This document shows positions 35,620 to 44,406 of a DNA stretch of 64,000 nt, piece after piece (the first letter of the stretch is position 1; the number at the start of each line of letters is the position of its first letter). Both the position numbers and the translations under genes were made by a program. The DNA is from JBBKWU01 sp037969035 (lineage in GTDB: Bacteria > Pseudomonadota > Alphaproteobacteria > Micavibrionales > Micavibrionaceae), in NCBI GenBank assembly GCA_037969035.1, contig JBBKWU010000022.1, positions 108,063 to 172,062 on the forward strand. Direction: 5' to 3'. The notes beneath the pieces are model-generated. The model was not told where the DNA came from. It saw only the letters and a list, made by a program, of their open reading frames with translations, and made no database searches.

Positions 35620-36807
35620 ATGACTCTTTCTTTACAGGACTATGATATTACGGCCGCGCGTGGATTTTTAACGCCTCATGATATGGGTGCTGTTGATCTG
35701 CCAGATGTATTCGCGCCCATTATCGAGGCGGGCGATAACCTTTCAGGGTTAATGACAAGCGGTCGTTTACGTCACTTCCTTAATATGCTTCCAGAAATTG
35801 ATATGGATGCGATGTTGCTGAACCTTGATGATGCTCAGTTGCGTATTTTGATGGTGCGTTATTCTTTCATCGTGCAAGCTTATGTATGGGGTGAGGGAAA
35901 GCCAAAACATTTGCCGCGTAATCTAGCGGTGCCTTACTGCAAACTTGCGGATAAAATCGGACAGTTTCCGCTTCTGCCCTATACGGGATACACGCTTGAT
36001 AATTGGGTGAAGATTGATCCAGCGGGTGATGTGGCACTTGATAATATTGCGGTCATTCAAAACTTCTTCGGCGGCGTTGATGAAAACTGGTTCATCATGG
36101 TGCATGTGGAAATTGAAGCCAAAGCAGGGCCCGCGCTTGCGGTAATCCCGCCTGTCTTGGATGCCATTAAGAAAGACGATGCTGATGGCGTTATCGCTGG
36201 GTTAAAAATTATCCGTGACGCGTGGAAAGCGATTAATCCCGTGTTTGACCGCATGCCCGAACAATGTGATCCATATGTTTATTACCATCGCGTTCGCCCC
36301 TATATTCATGGCTGGAAAGGTAATCCAGCAACGCCTGATGGGATCGTATATGAGGGCGTTGATAAATATGAAGGCAAACCGCAGGCTTTTCGTGGCCAGA
36401 CAGGATCACAAAGCTCGATCGTGCCGACAATGGATGCTTTTTTACAAATTGAACATGAAGATGATCCGCTTAAAGAATATCTGGATGAACTTCATGCGTA
36501 TCGCCCACCACGCCATCGTAAATTTATCGAGGACGTGCGCGAGCAAAGCACATTACGTGAGTATGTTCGCAAAACCATGAATGCTGAGATGGTGGGGCTT
36601 TATAATGAAATTGTGCAATCTGTTCATGATTTCCGCACCCGTCATTTGGAATATGCGGCGAGCTACATTCACAAACAAGCGCGCGATTCCGCAGGAAACC
36701 CCGTAGATATCGGAACAGGCGGCACACCGTTTATGAAATATCTTAAAAAGCATCGTGATGAAAGCGGCCAACATCTTTTGACGTTAGATGAGGCAAAAAC
36801 TGCTTAA
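35620..36807 (+). CDS. Indoleamine 2,3-dioxygenase family haem protein
   Basis: The 395-aa protein closely follows the IDO family. It shows RPYIHGWKGNP, then GIVYEGVDKYEGKPQAFRGQTGSQSS, YRPPRHRKFIEDVRE, and the proximal haem-ligand region RTRHLEYAASYI (His near 342), ending in GTGGTPFMKYLKKHRDE. IDO opens the indole ring of tryptophan to N-formylkynurenine using O2. Here the G-S-A/T-G-Q-S-S substrate loop reads G-Q-T-G-S-Q-S-S, a slight variant. No other kynurenine gene is in the window. It lies 17 bases after mltA and may share its transcript. Confidence 0.88.
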   Translation: MTLSLQDYDITAARGFLTPHDMGAVDLPDVFAPIIEAGDNLSGLMTSGRLRHFLNMLPEIDMDAMLLNLDDAQLRILMVRYSFIVQAYVWGEGKPKHLPRNLAVPYCKLADKIGQFPLLPYTGYTLDNWVKIDPAGDVALDNIAVIQNFFGGVDENWFIMVHVEIEAKAGPALAVIPPVLDAIKKDDADGVIAGLKIIRDAWKAINPVFDRMPEQCDPYVYYHRVRPYIHGWKGNPATPDGIVYEGVDKYEGKPQAFRGQTGSQSSIVPTMDAFLQIEHEDDPLKEYLDELHAYRPPRHRKFIEDVREQSTLREYVRKTMNAEMVGLYNEIVQSVHDFRTRHLEYAASYIHKQARDSAGNPVDIGTGGTPFMKYLKKHRDESGQHLLTLDEAKTA

Positions 36808-36812
36808 TAGGA

Positions 36813-37577
36813 TTACGCGCCATAACGTGTCACCCCATACTCATAAAGCTGCGCTAATTCATCATCGGTCAGTGCGCGATCATAAATCATTGCGCCATAT
36901 ATCTCATGATGAACACCGTCGCGTGATGCGCTGTGTGTTCCAAGTTTAGCTCCACCAAGGTTAGAGTAGTTATTATGTGGGTTAAACGAAACGGTATCTT
37001 GGTCGTTTAGTTTTATAATGGCGTTGTGAACGTCTGCTATAGAAACAGCCGCCATAGACACGTTCGTTAAGTCATAAGTGCCACCGAATGTCACATTTGC
37101 TAACGCTTCGTTTTTTATGTACTCAGCGGCCGTTGCGCTACTTACATTAACCAAGGCACTTGTATTGTAGAGGGAGAATAAATCCCCGCTATCGGCGGTG
37201 CCATCAAACGCGCCTGAGAAGAAATAAACAAGTGTGACTGCGGCTGAATATAGCGCAGGATTTCCTTGATTTTCATCGCGGAAAAGTGACCTTACATTAG
37301 GTTTTATAAAAGCGGGCTTTCCATGTAATCCCGAGGCCGCATATTCCATTGGATAGCCACCATGTTCATTGTAAACACCCGTATAGCCTTCTTCTGGTGC
37401 ACTTACAGATGATATTGGATCACCGTCACCACTGCCGGATAAAAAGGTTATTGTGCTGAATGATTGCGCGTCAATCCATAATTTAAGGTTTGCGATTTCG
37501 GCAGGGGATGATATTCCGCTGTCTGAACTTGTTTTGGAATAGCAAAGTCCTAAGCCCTGCCCGATGGTCAGTAACAT
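36813..37577 (-). CDS. LamG/concanavalin-like domain protein
   Basis: The 254-aa protein starts after an AGGAG site. It opens with a short hydrophobic N-terminus followed by SPAEIANLKLWIDAQSF, the common lead-in of LamG-type lectin folds. It ends with a typical IYGAMIYDRALTDDELAQLYEYG. Such domains appear in phage tail fibres and surface proteins. I see no clear Sec signal, so how it leaves the cell is unknown. No phage genes are nearby. It converges on the IDO gene with a five-base gap. Confidence 0.7.
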   Translation of the reverse strand: MLLTIGQGLGLCYSKTSSDSGISSPAEIANLKLWIDAQSFSTITFLSGSGDGDPISSVSAPEEGYTGVYNEHGGYPMEYAASGLHGKPAFIKPNVRSLFRDENQGNPALYSAAVTLVYFFSGAFDGTADSGDLFSLYNTSALVNVSSATAAEYIKNEALANVTFGGTYDLTNVSMAAVSIADVHNAIIKLNDQDTVSFNPHNNYSNLGGAKLGTHSASRDGVHHEIYGAMIYDRALTDDELAQLYEYGVTRYGA

Positions 37578-37680
37578 ATTAATCTCCTATGATTCTCGAA
37601 AATGGATTTCTGGTGTTTATATATAGGAATATAAGCCTATTATAGGGTGTCTGTCAAGACCTTAAGTCTAAGCCAGTTTA

Positions 37681-37995
37681 TTATTCTTGATGAATGCTTT
37701 TGATAATAACGTTATCGATTGATTCTTCGATAAAGTCTTCAGAGGCGTTTTCTGCTTCTTGATCTACCATATCTGATTGAAGATCGTTGATTGCTTCATC
37801 GCCTGCTGCAGGTTCGATTTCGCTAATAGCTGCCGCTGCGGCATCCATATCGCTATCAATCATTGTGTCTGGATCCTCAAAAGCTTTGTAGCTTTCACCA
37901 GTGAAGCCGCCACCAAAGTCACTTTCTGCTTGTGCAGTTGTGAGTGTGCCAATTGATAATGCCAAAGTCATAAAAGATATTAAAAGTAATTTCAT
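37681..37995 (-). CDS. Small acidic exported protein
   Basis: The 104-aa precursor has a clean signal peptide (MKLLLISFMTLALSIGTLTTAQA-ES). The very acidic, Ala/Ser/Glu/Asp-rich mature region (DMDAAAAAISEIEPAAGDEA; EAENASEDFIEESIDN) is probably helical or disordered. Its ATG overlaps the stop of the entericidin-like gene in a TAATG arrangement, so the two are translated together. No family is recognised. A role as partner of the small lipoprotein is only suggested by coupling. Confidence 0.65.
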   Translation of the reverse strand: MKLLLISFMTLALSIGTLTTAQAESDFGGGFTGESYKAFEDPDTMIDSDMDAAAAAISEIEPAAGDEAINDLQSDMVDQEAENASEDFIEESIDNVIIKSIHQE

Positions 37996-38129
37996 TAGAA
38001 TGTATCCTGAATTTTTTCGCCGGCGCGTTCAACGTCACGTCCCAATCCATCGAATGTATTGCTACATGCTGTGACGGATAGGGTTAAAATAATAAGCGCA
38101 AGCGCTGCAATCACGTAAGAACGAGCCAT
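37995..38129 (-). CDS. Entericidin A/B family lipoprotein
   Basis: The 44-residue product is an unusually short gene. A signal segment (MARSYVIAALALIILTLSVTAC) has lipobox VTAC at Cys22. The family pattern C-x-N-T-x2-G-x-G-x-D-V-x3-G-x2-I follows in CSNTFDGLGRDVERAGEKIQ. Entericidins are tiny cell-envelope lipoproteins described as an antidote/toxin pair in enteric bacteria, and in other phyla their role is unclear. Translation is coupled to the acidic exported protein by TAATG. Confidence 0.85.
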   Translation of the reverse strand: MARSYVIAALALIILTLSVTACSNTFDGLGRDVERAGEKIQDTF

Positions 38130-38262
38130 GTGTTAAACCTTATAATATAACCAGTAATGGAGGGATAATAACAGCACGTGAAAATTTCTGCCATATTTTT
38201 ATTTAGCGCGTTTATTTTGTCCGATATTATTAATGATGGACAAATAAAGCCCCTATAAAAAA

Positions 38263-38338
38263 TGGTGGACCCGAACGGGATCGAACCGTCGACCTCTACA
38301 CTGCCAGTGTAGCGCTCTCCCAGCTGAGCTACGGGCCC
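38263..38338 (-). tRNA. tRNA-Ala(GGC)
   Basis: The 76-base cloverleaf has acceptor GGGCCCG paired with CGGGTCC and an encoded CCA end. A G3:U70 pair marks it as an alanine tRNA. The anticodon arm CTACA-CTGGCAG-TGTAG gives anticodon GGC, and the T arm holds GGTTCGATCCC. It reads GCC/GCU codons. Confidence 0.97.
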
Positions 38339-38390
38339 TTTTTTCAAAGAACGAATAGGACAATAGTCGGGCTTGGGCGGAAATTCAAGC

Positions 38391-38424
38391 AAAATTAAAA
38401 AACCCGCAACAAAGGCCGCGGGTT
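38391..38424 (-). terminator. Rho-independent terminator of the BI-1 gene
   Basis: Stem AACCCGC (38401-38407) / GCGGGTT (38418-38424). On the minus strand it is followed by TTTT and further T-rich sequence. It is 33 bases after the BI-1 stop codon. Confidence 0.85.
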
Positions 38425-38456
38425 TCGTAAGAGGTTATTATCGTGTGGAGCGCGAA

Positions 38457-39161
38457 TTAATCACGACCGCCCATGAAATGCAGAATATATTGGAACATCG
38501 CGATAAAGCTGATGTAAAGGTTAAGCGCAGCAGCCCAACCCATACGGCTGTTGGCCTCGTCGCCGTGTCCCGCATGATATGTTTCTTTCATGGATTGTGT
38601 TTGCCACGCAGTTAAACCCGCAAAAGCAATAATACCGACGATTGAAATAATGTCGAACATACCCGCGCTTTTAAAAATAAAGCCGTTCAGCAGACTCATA
38701 ACCAAGACGCCAATAATACCCATCATTGCAAAAGAACGTAAACCGCTCAGGTCTTTTTTAGTTGTGTAACCAAAAATAGAAAGACCCGCAAACATGCCTG
38801 TCGCAACAAAGAAGGCGCGACTAATATCGCCCATTTGATACATGAAAAATATCGAGGCAAAGCTAATGCCATACATGACGCTCAGCGCGATGAAGGATAT
38901 GCGAAGCTTTGATGCCGGCATTGTGTTCGGATTAAAACCAAACCAAATAATGGCAAGCGGCGCAAAAATCACGATATACATTTGCGGGCCATTCAAAAAC
39001 AGATTGAGTAAAGTTGGTGATGATGCCACAACCAAGGATGTGATGGCGGTAATGAAAACGCCCATCGCCATACGGTTGTAGATGCGCTGCATGTGAGATC
39101 TCAAACCAGCATCGATTTGTGTGTCTGCGCGTGTTTGTGTTGTCATACGATCAGGTTGCAT
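38457..39161 (-). CDS. Bax inhibitor-1/YccA family membrane protein
   Basis: The 234-aa integral membrane protein has seven predicted helices after a 25-residue cytosolic N-terminus (RSHMQRIYNRMAMGVFITA). The family C-terminal region (FAGLTAWQTQSMKETY; LNLYISFIAMFQYILHFMGGR) is intact. Members act as pH-sensitive calcium leak channels or FtsH modulators, and function in this organism is not shown. AAAGGAG precedes the start. It has its own terminator. Confidence 0.92.
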   Translation of the reverse strand: MQPDRMTTQTRADTQIDAGLRSHMQRIYNRMAMGVFITAITSLVVASSPTLLNLFLNGPQMYIVIFAPLAIIWFGFNPNTMPASKLRISFIALSVMYGISFASIFFMYQMGDISRAFFVATGMFAGLSIFGYTTKKDLSGLRSFAMMGIIGVLVMSLLNGFIFKSAGMFDIISIVGIIAFAGLTAWQTQSMKETYHAGHGDEANSRMGWAAALNLYISFIAMFQYILHFMGGRD

Positions 39162-39359
39162 ATTTTATTTCTCCTTTTATGAACCACGTAACAAATAATG
39201 TTATTACAAAGCTTAATATAATCTATTTTACCGCGAATCAAAGGGTTTTCGCAAAGATTTCGCGCGAGTCGTGGGGGGGATTAAAGTTTTTGACATAGTA
39301 AGCGCCGCCGTGCTACGAAAAACGATAATTAATAATAAATATAAACAGGGAGTATTAAA

Positions 39360-41237
39360 ATGACGAAATCTGTATTTAATAACACCAATAATAAGCCGCC
39401 CTCAAAACCAGAAGAAGATAATTTACCGCAGTGGGATTTTTCTAAATTTTATCCTGACCTGCCATCTGCTGAATATGACGCAGATCTTTCGATGTTGGAG
39501 ACAATGGTAAAAGCTTTTGCCGCTAAATATGAAGGCAAGGTGGAAGGCTTGAGTGGTGATGAATTAGCAACCCTTTTAGATGAAGAGCATGAAATAGACG
39601 CTCTAGAGGGAAAAATAGGCACCTTTGTTTCTCTTAAAAACACACAAGATTCAGTGAAATATAATCGGGAAACCAGACGCTTTAGCGATAAAGGGAGCGA
39701 ATTGAGCCAGTTTACCGCTTTTCTCAGCACCGAGGTAAATTTAATTGACGATGAGCGTTTCGAGACAATTCTTGCAGAATCAGAAGCACTTCAAAAATGG
39801 GAGCCCGCTTTACGTAGCGTGCGAGTTATGCGTCCTCACCAACTTCTTCTTGATGTCAAAAAATATGCGTTTGCCACTGCGGCATCTGGAAGTGGCGCGT
39901 GGACAAAATATTACCAAGATCATCATAGCCAAAAGCGCTATCGCTTCGAAGGGAAAGACGTTACAGAAGGGCCGGTTCTTAAGGCAATGGCCAACGATCC
40001 GGATAAAGGCCGCAGATACCGCGCTTACCAATCTGTAGTAAAAGGATTGAAGGCCGATGAGGGTCTTTCCGTTCGTATCTACGATAATATTATTCAATCT
40101 AAGCGCGTCAATGATGGTTTTACAAATTTTGAAAATCCGTGGGATGGGCGTCATTTAGGAAACGGGGTTGAACCTTCAATGGTTGATGCGTTGGAGACGG
40201 CTGTAAAAGATTCTTACGAAGCTGTGCCTCATCGCTTCTACGCGTTGAAGGCAAAACTCATGGGTCAGCCGAATCTGAAAATTTATGACCGAAATGTTTT
40301 ACCGAAAGCTATTGGCGAAGAAGAGGGGTATATACCCTATACAAAAGCTCGTGAGATTGTACTTGAGGCGTTTGCCAGTTTTTCTCCAAAGATCGCTGAA
40401 ATCGCGAAAAAATTCTTTGATGAAGGCCGTATTGATGCCGCACAGGGAGAAAACAAAGCAGGCGGCGCTTATGCGCATCCGGGCGCTGCGTATCTTGTGC
40501 ATCCGATGGTGATGCTGAACTACCTTGGTAAGTCAGGTGATGTTTCGACGATGGCACACGAACTTGGCCATGGTATTCACCAAGAGCTAGCGGCTCATAA
40601 AGGGGACGCAATTAAACACACGCCTTTGACGCTAGCAGAAACAGCCAGTGTTTTTGGTGAGATGGTGACCTTCAAATCCATTTTGTCTAAGGCTGAAAAT
40701 GATGATCAACGTCGTATGCTACTTTTCGGAAAAGTGAACGATATGATTAATACGGTCTATCGTCAGATTGCTTTTTATGATTTTGAAAAACGTGTTCATA
40801 TGGCGCGTCGGGAAGGCCCGCTTGATGCAGAAAAAATAAACGGCCTTTGGATTGAATCTCAAAAAGAAAGCTATGGTGATGCTGTTTCGTTGGATGATGA
40901 TTTTGGCATCATGTGGAGCTATATTCCGCACATACATAGCACACCATTTTATGTTTATGCGTATGCGTTCGGTGATTGTCTTGTGAATGCACTTTATAAT
41001 GTTTATGAGGAAGGCTCTGTCGAGAATTTTGAAGAGAAATATATCAGGATGCTCGAAGCTGGTGGTACATATACATTTGATGATCTAAAAAATGATTTTG
41101 GTCTTGATGTGCGCGACCCTGAATTCTGGAAAAAAGGATTAAGTGTCATTGAGGGCATGCTCAATGAATTTGAAGATTTGTGTGAGCCACTCTTTAATAA
41201 AAAGGCAACGCCTGCGTCACCAGCACCGCGCGTTTAA
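39360..41237 (+). CDS. pepF: M3 family oligoendopeptidase (PepF type)
   Basis: The 625-aa cytosolic zinc peptidase has HELGH near residues 400-404 in STMAHELGHGIHQELA. The downstream glutamate region ETASVFGEMVTF completes the M3 zinc site, and IPHIHSTPFYVYAYAFG is the substrate-binding strand. It cleaves short peptides, so protein turnover is its likely job. It has no signal peptide. It is monocistronic and convergent with the M48 peptidase gene. Confidence 0.93.
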   Translation: MTKSVFNNTNNKPPSKPEEDNLPQWDFSKFYPDLPSAEYDADLSMLETMVKAFAAKYEGKVEGLSGDELATLLDEEHEIDALEGKIGTFVSLKNTQDSVKYNRETRRFSDKGSELSQFTAFLSTEVNLIDDERFETILAESEALQKWEPALRSVRVMRPHQLLLDVKKYAFATAASGSGAWTKYYQDHHSQKRYRFEGKDVTEGPVLKAMANDPDKGRRYRAYQSVVKGLKADEGLSVRIYDNIIQSKRVNDGFTNFENPWDGRHLGNGVEPSMVDALETAVKDSYEAVPHRFYALKAKLMGQPNLKIYDRNVLPKAIGEEEGYIPYTKAREIVLEAFASFSPKIAEIAKKFFDEGRIDAAQGENKAGGAYAHPGAAYLVHPMVMLNYLGKSGDVSTMAHELGHGIHQELAAHKGDAIKHTPLTLAETASVFGEMVTFKSILSKAENDDQRRMLLFGKVNDMINTVYRQIAFYDFEKRVHMARREGPLDAEKINGLWIESQKESYGDAVSLDDDFGIMWSYIPHIHSTPFYVYAYAFGDCLVNALYNVYEEGSVENFEEKYIRMLEAGGTYTFDDLKNDFGLDVRDPEFWKKGLSVIEGMLNEFEDLCEPLFNKKATPASPAPRV

Positions 41238-41249
41238 TTTGTAAGCTTA

Positions 41250-42341
41250 CTATTTCCACGGGTCTTTCTTGTTGCCACGCTTTTGTTTGGCGGCAAGTGT
41301 TGCCCAACTTGGCGGGTTATCGTGGTTGGGTTCGCTGAATCTATCTTCATCTTCTGTACGGCTGCCTGTTTTAATTTCTGGCACGGGCGTTCCTGTATAT
41401 TCGGATAAGGCTTTGATGCGTGATTCTATTGGCGGATGTGTGGTAAACAACCCCATAAAGGGCGTGCTGTTTTCAATGCACATCATGGCGACATCGCCCG
41501 CAACTTTCGGGATGGCATCTTTTCCTGATATTCGTAGTAAGGCTCGCATCATGGCATCGGGGTTTTTGGTTAGCTCAACAGCGCCCGCATCTGCCATAAA
41601 TTCACGACTGCGTGATAGCGCAAAGCGCGTGAACATGGTTGCGATATAGCCGATCCATAAGATAACCGCGATTACAAATAATACGAGCATCATGCGCCCG
41701 CTGTCTCTGTTGCGGGAAAAGGAGGAGTAGCGAATCATGCTCCATACAAGTTGCGCAGCAAAACCGATCATGCCTGTGAAAATGACGGAGATAATCAAAA
41801 GCCGCACATCGTGATTTATAATATGGGTGAGCTCGTGCGCTAAAACGCCCTCCATCTCATCTTTAGAAAGAGACTGCATTAAGCCGCGCGTCACTGTGAC
41901 GGTATAGCTTTTTGTGTCGATGCCACTGGCGAACGCATTTCTGGCATGGGTTTCGATGATTTCAATTTTTGGTGTAGGAAGACCTGCTGTAATCGATAGG
42001 TTTTCGACAAGGTTATAAAGCTCGGGTTCTTCCATGCGTGTCACAGGGCGTGAGTGTGATAAAGCACGCACCATTCTGGTCTGGAAAAAATAGGCAATCA
42101 GAAACCAAATCCCGATGACGGCAAAAATCGCGGGCCAGTAGTTAAAAACTACATCATAGGCAAAATCGATACTTTGCTGGCCAGCTTGTTCGTTATTGCC
42201 GTGCTCATTTGAGCGCATAGAAAAGGAGAGAACAAAGCTTGCTGCCCACACCAACCCACTAATGATGAATGGATAAAAAGCAATCAGCATCATGGAGCGG
42301 AGATTGTTATTCCAAATATGGGTTTTAAGACCCGCAGCCAT
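41250..42341 (-). CDS. M48 family membrane metallopeptidase (HtpX-like)
   Basis: The 363-aa protein has two N-terminal membrane helices (residues about 18-42 and 68-88) followed by the catalytic HELTHIINHD near residue 168 and two more helices. The second zinc-ligand Glu occurs in SRSREFMADAGAVEL. HtpX-like peptidases degrade misfolded membrane proteins. LemA is encoded directly upstream, a common pairing, and the two likely form an operon (36-base gap). The C-terminal tail is polar. Confidence 0.9.
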   Translation of the reverse strand: MAAGLKTHIWNNNLRSMMLIAFYPFIISGLVWAASFVLSFSMRSNEHGNNEQAGQQSIDFAYDVVFNYWPAIFAVIGIWFLIAYFFQTRMVRALSHSRPVTRMEEPELYNLVENLSITAGLPTPKIEIIETHARNAFASGIDTKSYTVTVTRGLMQSLSKDEMEGVLAHELTHIINHDVRLLIISVIFTGMIGFAAQLVWSMIRYSSFSRNRDSGRMMLVLFVIAVILWIGYIATMFTRFALSRSREFMADAGAVELTKNPDAMMRALLRISGKDAIPKVAGDVAMMCIENSTPFMGLFTTHPPIESRIKALSEYTGTPVPEIKTGSRTEDEDRFSEPNHDNPPSWATLAAKQKRGNKKDPWK

Positions 42342-42377
42342 GATGTTATCCCGTCACTTATTATGATGGTTGTGAAC

Positions 42378-42950
42378 TTACTTGGTGTCGAAGCTTACGT
42401 CTGGAGCTTTACGCACCATTTCATCTTCTGCGGCATCAAGTTCGAAAAACGGTTCAGATTTAAACCCGAACATACTCGCGATAATATTGGATGGGAATTG
42501 CTGAACAGATGTGTTGAGCTCGTTTGTGGCGCTGTTGAAGAAACGACGCGCCGCTGCGATTTTATTTTCGATATCCGATAGCTCAGCCATCAATTGACGG
42601 AAGTTCTGGTCAGCTTGTAATTGCGGGTAATCTTCAGCGACAGCCAAAAGCCCCATTAGCGCCCCACCAAGTAAACCTTCAGCTTTCATGCGGCCTTCAC
42701 CAGCACCAGATGTGCCACCAACTTGCGCGCGTGCTTCTGTTACATTTTGGAACACTTCTTTTTCGTGTGAGGCGTAACCCTTGACGCTTTCGACTAATTG
42801 CGGAACCAGATTAAAGCGCTGCTTTAATTGCACGTCTATATCTGAGAAGGCGTTGTTGCGTGTCTGGCGCAAGGCAACGAGGCGGTTGTAGAGAAAAATA
42901 ATAAATACAGCCGCGACGACTAAAACAATAATGAGAACCCAAAAATCCAT
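42378..42950 (-). CDS. lemA: LemA family protein
   Basis: The 190-aa protein has one N-terminal membrane helix (FWVLIIVLVVAAVFIIFLYN) and a long helical periplasmic part with the family signatures RNNAFSDIDVQLKQRFNLVPQLVE and ANELNTSVQQFPSNIIA-type sequence (here SATNELNTSVQQFPSNIIASMFG). The ATG at 42950 has an AAAGGGG site, and the reading frame upstream has no signal. The pairing with an HtpX-like peptidase is typical. Function is unknown. Confidence 0.93.
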   Translation of the reverse strand: MDFWVLIIVLVVAAVFIIFLYNRLVALRQTRNNAFSDIDVQLKQRFNLVPQLVESVKGYASHEKEVFQNVTEARAQVGGTSGAGEGRMKAEGLLGGALMGLLAVAEDYPQLQADQNFRQLMAELSDIENKIAAARRFFNSATNELNTSVQQFPSNIIASMFGFKSEPFFELDAAEDEMVRKAPDVSFDTK

Positions 42951-43114
42951 CGTGATTAACCCCTTTGAAGTGTTGATTTGCAAAAAATTGCAAAATTACT
43001 TTCCTATATTACAGTCTAGAGTAAAATCGTTAAACAATAATTTTCAAATCGCTTTATGGGCTTATTTGGTAAATGGCGATATGATTGATTTTTTCTCTTA
43101 TTAAGGCTCTTTGA

Positions 43115-44344
43115 ATGACACTTAACACAACAGATCGTTTTATTAGTGCTTCGGCCGCTGGGACAGATTGGCGCGATACGGCGCGTGCTGTTTTAGAGGA
43201 AATTGAGGGTGCGCGGACAGAACAAGATGGCTTTAACGTCGGCTTTATCTACATTTCCGATCTTCTTGCCTCGCAAGCACCCAATATTTTGGATTTATTT
43301 AAGTCAGTGACAAAAATAGATCATTGGACGGGTTGTTTGGGTATCGGTGTTTGCGGTGTGGGCGAGGCGTATGTTGATGAACCAGCCATATCTGTTTTGG
43401 TCGGTAAATTTCACGAAGAGCAATTTAGGATTTTTTCTACGGTGGATTCGAATTTAGAGCCTGCTGCTCGCACCCTTAATCCGTGGCTCGAAAACCAAGA
43501 CGCCATGTTGACGGTTGTTCATGGTGATGGTGCGGCGGATTTGGATGTTCCTTCTATATTAATGGGTCTAGATAATCTGATTGGCGGATTTCTTGTTGGT
43601 GGTATTTCCTCCTCGCGTGAGGGATCTGTGCAGTTTGCTGATAATTGCGTGGCAGGCGGCCTTTCTGGTATTGCGTTTAGTAGTGATGTTGAAACCGTGA
43701 CGGCTCTAACGCAGGGCTGTACGCCGCTGGGCAAAGTTCATACGATCACACGTTGTGATCGAAATATTGTAATGGAGCTGGATGGTCAACGTGCCTTTGA
43801 TGTTTTTGCGACAGATTTGAAGAACTTTGCGACGGAAAAAGCAGAAGAAAACCCCTTACCTGCAATAGAAGAAGAAATGCTTGCGCGTGGACAGGATGCT
43901 CATAACAAGACAAGCCTGTTTAAGGGGGAGATTAACGCGGCCTTCCCCGTTTCTGGTACAGATGTGCGCGATTATATTGTGCGCGGGGTTCTTGGTATTG
44001 ATTCTGATAAAGGCTTTGTTTCTGTCGGTATGGCGGTGAATAATGGTGACCATATTATGTTCGTGCAGCGTGATGACAGTACGGTTTGTTCCGAACTTGC
44101 GCGGACATTGCTTGATTTACGGGCGCGCGTTCAAAAAGAGCAGGGGGTGTTTCAACCCAAGGGAGCACTTTATATCTCGTGCGTTGCTCGTGCAGGGGAT
44201 GCACAAGGCAGTGAGGCAAAACGCGAAATGTCCTTGGTGCGCGAGATTATAGGTGATGTGCCGCTGGCGGGTTTTTATGCTTATGGTGAAATCTCAAATA
44301 AACGTCTTTATGGTTATACGGGAATTTTAATATTATTCCTTTGA
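43115..44344 (+). CDS. FIST domain sensory protein
   Basis: The 409-aa soluble protein has an N-terminal FIST domain (GFNVGFIYISDLLASQAPNIL; GCLGIGVCGVGEAY; GGFLVGGISSSREG) and a C-terminal FIST_C domain (DYIVRGVLGIDSDKGFVSVGMAV; ALYISCVARAG...GDVPLAGFYAYGEIS). FIST proteins bind small ligands, possibly amino acids, and often work with signal-transduction modules. None is encoded next to it. Its stop lies 62 bases before the DsbC/G-like gene. Confidence 0.9.
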   Translation: MTLNTTDRFISASAAGTDWRDTARAVLEEIEGARTEQDGFNVGFIYISDLLASQAPNILDLFKSVTKIDHWTGCLGIGVCGVGEAYVDEPAISVLVGKFHEEQFRIFSTVDSNLEPAARTLNPWLENQDAMLTVVHGDGAADLDVPSILMGLDNLIGGFLVGGISSSREGSVQFADNCVAGGLSGIAFSSDVETVTALTQGCTPLGKVHTITRCDRNIVMELDGQRAFDVFATDLKNFATEKAEENPLPAIEEEMLARGQDAHNKTSLFKGEINAAFPVSGTDVRDYIVRGVLGIDSDKGFVSVGMAVNNGDHIMFVQRDDSTVCSELARTLLDLRARVQKEQGVFQPKGALYISCVARAGDAQGSEAKREMSLVREIIGDVPLAGFYAYGEISNKRLYGYTGILILFL

Positions 44345-44406
44345 CGACACTGGCTTAGTGTGGTGAAAATGTAACCGAAGCTGATTAAATGAATAAGGAT
44401 TTAAAT

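Noticed and set aside
38111..38392. 93-aa open frame on the minus strand reading GPVAQLGERYTGSVEVDGSIP
   Set aside because: It is the translation of the tRNA-Ala gene and its flanks, a well-known false protein produced by tRNA sequence.
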